64,000 nt of DNA from Buttiauxella selenatireducens (GTDB lineage: Bacteria; Pseudomonadota; Gammaproteobacteria; Enterobacterales; Enterobacteriaceae), in the NCBI RefSeq assembly GCF_031432975.1, contig NZ_CP133838.1, forward strand, positions 2,790,001-2,854,000, read 5' to 3'. The notes below the pieces were generated by a model. The model worked only from the letters and a program-made list of their open reading frames with translations, did no database searches and had not been told where the DNA came from. This document shows positions 59,837-64,000 of the stretch, piece after piece (within the stretch, counting starts at the first letter, position 1; every line of letters begins with the position of its first letter). Position numbers and translations under genes: made by a program.

Positions 59837-61368
59837 GGTTTTGGCTCCGTTTTGCTGGTCACATCAATCGCGTCAATACGTTTGCTGTTGAACAGGTTGA
59901 ATTTGCTGTCTGAACCGTGGCAACCATCACCAAAGCTGAAACCGCAGCCTTTGCTTTCCGGGAAGGCATCTGCCGCCAGTTCGCGGTGGCTGCTCGGTAC
60001 TACGAAACGATCTTCGTAGTTAGCAATCGCCAGATAACGATACATTTCCTGCGCCTGCGCTTCGGTCAACCCGACTTCTTCCAGCGCGCGAGTATCGTTC
60101 ACGCCTTCGACTGTTTCAGCACGTTTGTAATGACGCATTGCCATCATGCGTTTCAGGGCGCGCAGAACCGGCGCGGTATCCCCTGCGGTCAGCAAATTCG
60201 CCAGGTATTCCACCGGAATACGCAGACTTTCAACGTCAGGCAAAATACCGGTGTGCGGCAACTCACCCGCGTCAGCCGCTGACTGAATTGGCGACAACGG
60301 CGGCACGTACCAGACCATCGGCAAGGTGCGATATTCCGGGTGCAACGGCAGCGCCAGTTTCCAGTCCATGGCCATTTTATAAACTGGGGACTGCTGTGCC
60401 GCGTCAATCACACTCTGTGGCACGCCATCTTTCAGCGCCTGCTCGATAACCGCCGGGTCGTTCGGGTTAAGGAAAATGCCTAATTGACGCTCGTAGAGAT
60501 CTTTTTCGTTCTCGGTACTTGCGGCCTGTTCGATAGCATCCGCGTCATACAGCAACACGCCGAGGTAACGAATGCGGCCGACGCAGGTTTCCGAACACAC
60601 GGTTGGCATACCCGCTTCGATACGTGGATAACAGAAAATGCACTTCTCGGACTTACCGCTTTTCCAGTTGAAGTAGATTTTTTTGTAGGGGCAACCGGTG
60701 ATGCACATACGCCAGCCGCGACATTTGTCCTGGTCAATCAGCACAATGCCGTCTTCTTCACGCTTATAGATAGCACCGCTCGGGCAGGTCGCCGCACATG
60801 CCGGGTTCAGGCAGTGTTCGCACAACCGTGGCAGATAAGCCATAAAGGTGTTTTCGAACTGGCCGTACATCGCCTTCTGCATATTCTGGAAGTTCTGATC
60901 TTTGGCGCGTTTATCAAATTCGCCACCGAGGATCTCTTCCCAGTTTGGGCCCGCTTCGATTTTGTTCATGCGCTGACCGGTAATCAGCGAGCGTGGACGG
61001 GCAATCGGTTGGTGCTTACCTTCCGGTGCGTTATGCAGATGCTGATAGTCGTAATCAAACGGTTCGTAGTAATCGTCGATACCCGGCAGATGCGGGTTAG
61101 CAAAGATTTTACCCAGCAGCATCGCGCGGTTACCCATGCGCGGTTGCAACTTACCGTTAATTTTACGGATCCAACCGCCCTTCCATTTCTCCTGGTTTTC
61201 CCAGTCGTTCGGATAACCGATACCCGGTTTGGTTTCGACGTTGTTAAACCACGCGTACTCCATCCCTTCGCGGCTGGTCCAGACGTTTTTACAGGTCACA
61301 GAACAGGTGTGACAGCCGATGCATTTATCAAGATTCAGCACCATGCCGACTTGTGAACGAATTTTCAT
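59833..61368 (-). CDS. narH: Respiratory nitrate reductase 1 beta subunit NarH
   Basis: 511 residues. Four cysteine groups for Fe-S clusters: CIGCHTCSVTC, CEHCLNPACAATC, CRGWRMCITGC (Trp in place of a Cys, hence a 3Fe-4S cluster) and CIFCYPRIEAG with CSETC. It links NarI haems to NarG. Overlaps narG by 4 bases. Confidence 0.98.
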   Translation of the reverse strand: MKIRSQVGMVLNLDKCIGCHTCSVTCKNVWTSREGMEYAWFNNVETKPGIGYPNDWENQEKWKGGWIRKINGKLQPRMGNRAMLLGKIFANPHLPGIDDYYEPFDYDYQHLHNAPEGKHQPIARPRSLITGQRMNKIEAGPNWEEILGGEFDKRAKDQNFQNMQKAMYGQFENTFMAYLPRLCEHCLNPACAATCPSGAIYKREEDGIVLIDQDKCRGWRMCITGCPYKKIYFNWKSGKSEKCIFCYPRIEAGMPTVCSETCVGRIRYLGVLLYDADAIEQAASTENEKDLYERQLGIFLNPNDPAVIEQALKDGVPQSVIDAAQQSPVYKMAMDWKLALPLHPEYRTLPMVWYVPPLSPIQSAADAGELPHTGILPDVESLRIPVEYLANLLTAGDTAPVLRALKRMMAMRHYKRAETVEGVNDTRALEEVGLTEAQAQEMYRYLAIANYEDRFVVPSSHRELAADAFPESKGCGFSFGDGCHGSDSKFNLFNSKRIDAIDVTSKTEPKP

Positions 61369-64000
61369 TTTACGCTCTCCTGTTTCTGGTCATTGCCTTC
61401 ACCGTCTAACCAGTTAATGTCTTTCATCTTACGCACCACGACGAACTCATCACGGTTTGAACCGACGGTGCCGTAGTAGTTAAAGCCGTATGCCAGCTGT
61501 GCGTAACCGCCAATCATATGCGTCGGTTTCGGGCTAATTCGGGTGACCGAGTTATGAATACCACCGCGCTGACCGGTGATTTCAGAACCCGGCAGGTTCA
61601 CGATACGTTCCTGCGCGTGGTACATCATCGTCATGCCTTCTGGCACACGTTGACTCACCACCGCACGCGCCGTTAGCGCACCGTTTTTGTTGAACACTTC
61701 AATCCAGTCGTTATCCTCGATGCCCAGATCTTTGGCGTCGATTTCACTCATCCACACAATCGGGCCGCCGCGTGAAAGCGTCAGCATCAGCAAGTTGTCG
61801 CTGTAGGTAGAGTGAATGCCCCATTTCTGGTGCGGCGTCAGGAAGTTCAACGCTTTCTCTGGGTTACCGTTAGATTTTTTACCCATCACGCCTTTTACCG
61901 AACGGGTATCAATCGGTGGACGGTAAACCAGCAGGCTTTCGCCAAAATCACGCATCCACTGGTGATCCTGATAAAGCTGCTGGCGGCCAGACAGCGTGCG
62001 CCACGGAATCAGCTCGTGAACGTTGGTATAACCGGCGCTGTAGGAAACATGTTCATCTTCAAGGCCGGACCAGGTCGGGCTGGAGATAATTTTGCGCGGC
62101 TGAGCCTGAATATCGCGGAAGCGAATCTTCTCGTCTTCTTTGTTGAGCGCGAGGTGCGTGTGGTCACGACCGGTAAATTCGCTCAGCGCAGCCCAGGCTT
62201 TGACGGCCACCTGGCCGTTAGTTTCTGGTGCCAGAGTGAGGATCATTTCTGCGGCATCAATTGCCGTGTTGATCATCGGCTGACCTTTGGCCGGGCCTTC
62301 AGTTTTGGTGTAGTTGAGCTTACGCAGCAGATCCATTTCGCTCTGCGTATTCCACGCAATGCCTTTACCGCCGTTACCGATGGTTTCCATCAGTGGGCCG
62401 ATAGAGGTGAAACGTTCGTAAGTCGCCGGATAATCACGTTCAACAGTAATGAGGTGCGGCGCTGTTTTACCTGGGATCAGGTCACATTCGCCTTTTTTCC
62501 AGTCCATCACGCCAAACGGCTGTGCAAGTTCGGCAGCAGAGTCGTGCTGGATTGGCAGTGTCACCACATCGGTTTCTTTGCCTAAATGGCCGACACACAC
62601 TTCGGAGAATTTCTTCGCGATGCCTTTATAAATTTCCCAGTCGCTTTTCGATTCCCAGGCAGGATCTACGGCGGCAGAAAGCGGGTGAATAAACGGATGC
62701 ATATCCGAAGTATTCATATCGTCTTTCTCATACCAGGTCGCGGTTGGCAGCACGATATCGGAATACAGGCAGGTGCTCGACAAACGGAAGTCCAGCGTCA
62801 CCACCAGATCCAGTTTGCCGTCCAGGCCGTTATCGACCCACTCGACTTCTTCCGGCATCACGCCGCCTTCTTTGCCCAGATCTTTGCCCTGAATACCGTT
62901 CTCAGTACCCAACAGGTATTTGAGCATGTACTCGTGGCCCTTACCGGAAGAACCCAGCAGGTTAGAGCGCCAGACGAACAAGTTGCGAGGATGGTTATTG
63001 CCCGCATCCGGCTGCTCCGCCGCAAAGCGAATGTCGCCGCTTTTCAGTTGCTGCGCGGTGAAATCAGCCGGGCTCATGCCTGCCGCTTTGGCCTGCTTCG
63101 CAATATGCAGCGGGTTAGTGTTGAGCTGTGGAGCCGATGGCAGCCAGCCCATACGCTCTGCGCGCACGTTGAAGTCAATCAAATGGCCGCTGTAGCGAGA
63201 TTTGTCCGCCAGCGGGGAAAGCAGTTCTTCAGCGGTCAGCGACTCATAGCGCCATTGGCTTGAGTGGTTGTAGAAGAACGAGGTGCTGTTCATATGGCGT
63301 GGCGGACGCTGCCAGTCCAGCGCGAACGCCAGTGGAGTCCAGCCGGTTTGCGGACGCAGTTTTTCCTGGCCCACGTAGTGTGCCCAACCGCCGCCGCTCT
63401 GCCCTACGCAACCGCAGAAGATCAACATGTTGATCAGGCCACGGTAGTTCATGTCCATGTGGAACCAGTGGTTCATACCGGCACCGACGATGATCATCGA
63501 ACGGCCATGAGTTTTGTCGGCGTTATCAGCAAACTCGCGAGCGATGCGGATAATGTTCTGGCGAGAAACACCGGTGATTTGCTCAGCCCACGCTGGGGTA
63601 TACGCTTTCACATCGTCATAGCTGGACGCGCAGTTTTCATCATCCAGACCGCGATCAAGACCGTAGTTTGCCAGCGTCAGGTCATAAACAGTGGTCACCA
63701 ACGCAGTAGAACCATCAGCCAGTTGAATACGTTTCACCGGCAGTTTATGCATCAGCACGTTATCAAGTTTAACGTTGCTGAAGTGCTCGGTGCTTTCACC
63801 GCCGAAGTATGGGAAACCGACGTTCGCCACTTCGTCGTGGCTGCCCAGCAGACTCAGGCGCAGTTCAGCTTCTTCGCCGCTGGTGCCATCACGCTGTTCC
63901 AGGTTCCACTTGCCTTTTTCGCCCCAGCGATAACCGATAGAACCGTTTGGTGCCAGCAGTTCGTCGCTTCGGTTGTCCAACGCCACTGTTTTCCACTGCG
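61365..64000 (-). CDS. narG: Respiratory nitrate reductase 1 alpha subunit NarG, C-terminal part
   Basis: About 877 codons to the right edge, of roughly 1247 in the full protein; the N-terminal FS0 cluster and the Mo ligand Asp are outside the window. Blocks such as GAGMNHWFHMDMNYRG, GSSGKGHEYMLKYLLG and the C-terminal GGYAQLAYGFNYYG match E. coli NarG. Cytoplasmic-facing, reduces nitrate to nitrite. The promoter and narXL/narK lie beyond the edge. Confidence 0.97.
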   Translation of the reverse strand, partial: QWKTVALDNRSDELLAPNGSIGYRWGEKGKWNLEQRDGTSGEEAELRLSLLGSHDEVANVGFPYFGGESTEHFSNVKLDNVLMHKLPVKRIQLADGSTALVTTVYDLTLANYGLDRGLDDENCASSYDDVKAYTPAWAEQITGVSRQNIIRIAREFADNADKTHGRSMIIVGAGMNHWFHMDMNYRGLINMLIFCGCVGQSGGGWAHYVGQEKLRPQTGWTPLAFALDWQRPPRHMNSTSFFYNHSSQWRYESLTAEELLSPLADKSRYSGHLIDFNVRAERMGWLPSAPQLNTNPLHIAKQAKAAGMSPADFTAQQLKSGDIRFAAEQPDAGNNHPRNLFVWRSNLLGSSGKGHEYMLKYLLGTENGIQGKDLGKEGGVMPEEVEWVDNGLDGKLDLVVTLDFRLSSTCLYSDIVLPTATWYEKDDMNTSDMHPFIHPLSAAVDPAWESKSDWEIYKGIAKKFSEVCVGHLGKETDVVTLPIQHDSAAELAQPFGVMDWKKGECDLIPGKTAPHLITVERDYPATYERFTSIGPLMETIGNGGKGIAWNTQSEMDLLRKLNYTKTEGPAKGQPMINTAIDAAEMILTLAPETNGQVAVKAWAALSEFTGRDHTHLALNKEDEKIRFRDIQAQPRKIISSPTWSGLEDEHVSYSAGYTNVHELIPWRTLSGRQQLYQDHQWMRDFGESLLVYRPPIDTRSVKGVMGKKSNGNPEKALNFLTPHQKWGIHSTYSDNLLMLTLSRGGPIVWMSEIDAKDLGIEDNDWIEVFNKNGALTARAVVSQRVPEGMTMMYHAQERIVNLPGSEITGQRGGIHNSVTRISPKPTHMIGGYAQLAYGFNYYGTVGSNRDEFVVVRKMKDINWLDGEGNDQKQESVK

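Noticed and set aside
60484-61356. 290-codon plus-strand frame opposite narH
   Set aside because: Antisense shadow caused by codon bias in narH; composition is not protein-like.
61812-63263. Two long plus-strand frames opposite narG
   Set aside because: Same reason: shadows of a biased coding sequence.

Overview
The window is chromosomal DNA of an enterobacterium of the Enterobacteriaceae core group. It carries near-identical homologues of many Escherichia coli terminus-region genes (ynfC to tqsA, pptA/nhoA, ansP/pqqU, tonB to narG), two tandem tRNA-Tyr genes and several ERIC repeats. It is not E. coli itself. A lacI-lacZ pair sits between nhoA and ansP, ugd and uge sit between galU and hns, only one ynfE/ynfF paralogue is present, and some small genes have no E. 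coli counterpart I recognise. A Buttiauxella/Kluyvera/Klebsiella-like relative is a reasonable guess, but the genus cannot be fixed from this sequence alone.

Layout. 1-5.1 kb: 3' part of a phospholipase-D-type nuclease, a candidate small RNA on the minus strand, add, yfeH, ynfC behind an ERIC element, ynfD and an accessory zinc-ribbon/OB-fold membrane protein. 5.3-21.4 kb: ynfE-ynfG-ynfH-dmsD (anaerobic selenate/DMSO-type reductase, its subunits and its chaperone), clcB, bioD2, mlc, ynfL, ynfM, an M32 carboxypeptidase, asr, ydgU, ydgD, mdtJI and a frameshifted tqsA. 21.4-32.5 kb: pptA, nhoA, lacI and lacZ with a complete CRP/promoter/operator region but no lacY, three small unknown genes, ansP and pqqU. 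32.5-38.6 kb: tonB, yciI, a KTSC-like protein, a CigR-family protein, a 51-residue membrane protein, yciY, clsA, yciU and a voltage-gated potassium channel. 38.6-45.7 kb: oppABCDF and ychE. 46-58.2 kb: adhE, tdk, hns, uge, ugd, galU, rssB, rssA, ychJ, purU and the tRNA-Tyr pair. 58.4-64 kb: narI, narJ, narH and the C-terminal 70 percent of narG, which runs off the right edge.

Functional themes. Two molybdenum respiratory systems (ynfEFGH type and nar) and the fermentative adhE point to a facultative anaerobe. galU, ugd and uge form a compact route from glucose-1-phosphate to UDP-galacturonate. lacI/lacZ and the glucose-responsive regulator mlc handle sugar use; opp, ansP and the carboxypeptidase handle peptide and amino-acid uptake and turnover; tonB and its client pqqU are adjacent and convergent.

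I found no CRISPR array, prophage, integrase or insertion sequence. The most notable signals are a candidate minus-strand sRNA near the left end, the single-base frameshift of tqsA in a C-run, the orphan but fully equipped lacIZ unit, a 14-bp long-range pairing in the adhE leader, the galU-ugd-uge block split by an ERIC, a duplicated 52-bp segment flanking the KTSC/cigR insertion, and a potassium channel with a C-terminal zinc ribbon.
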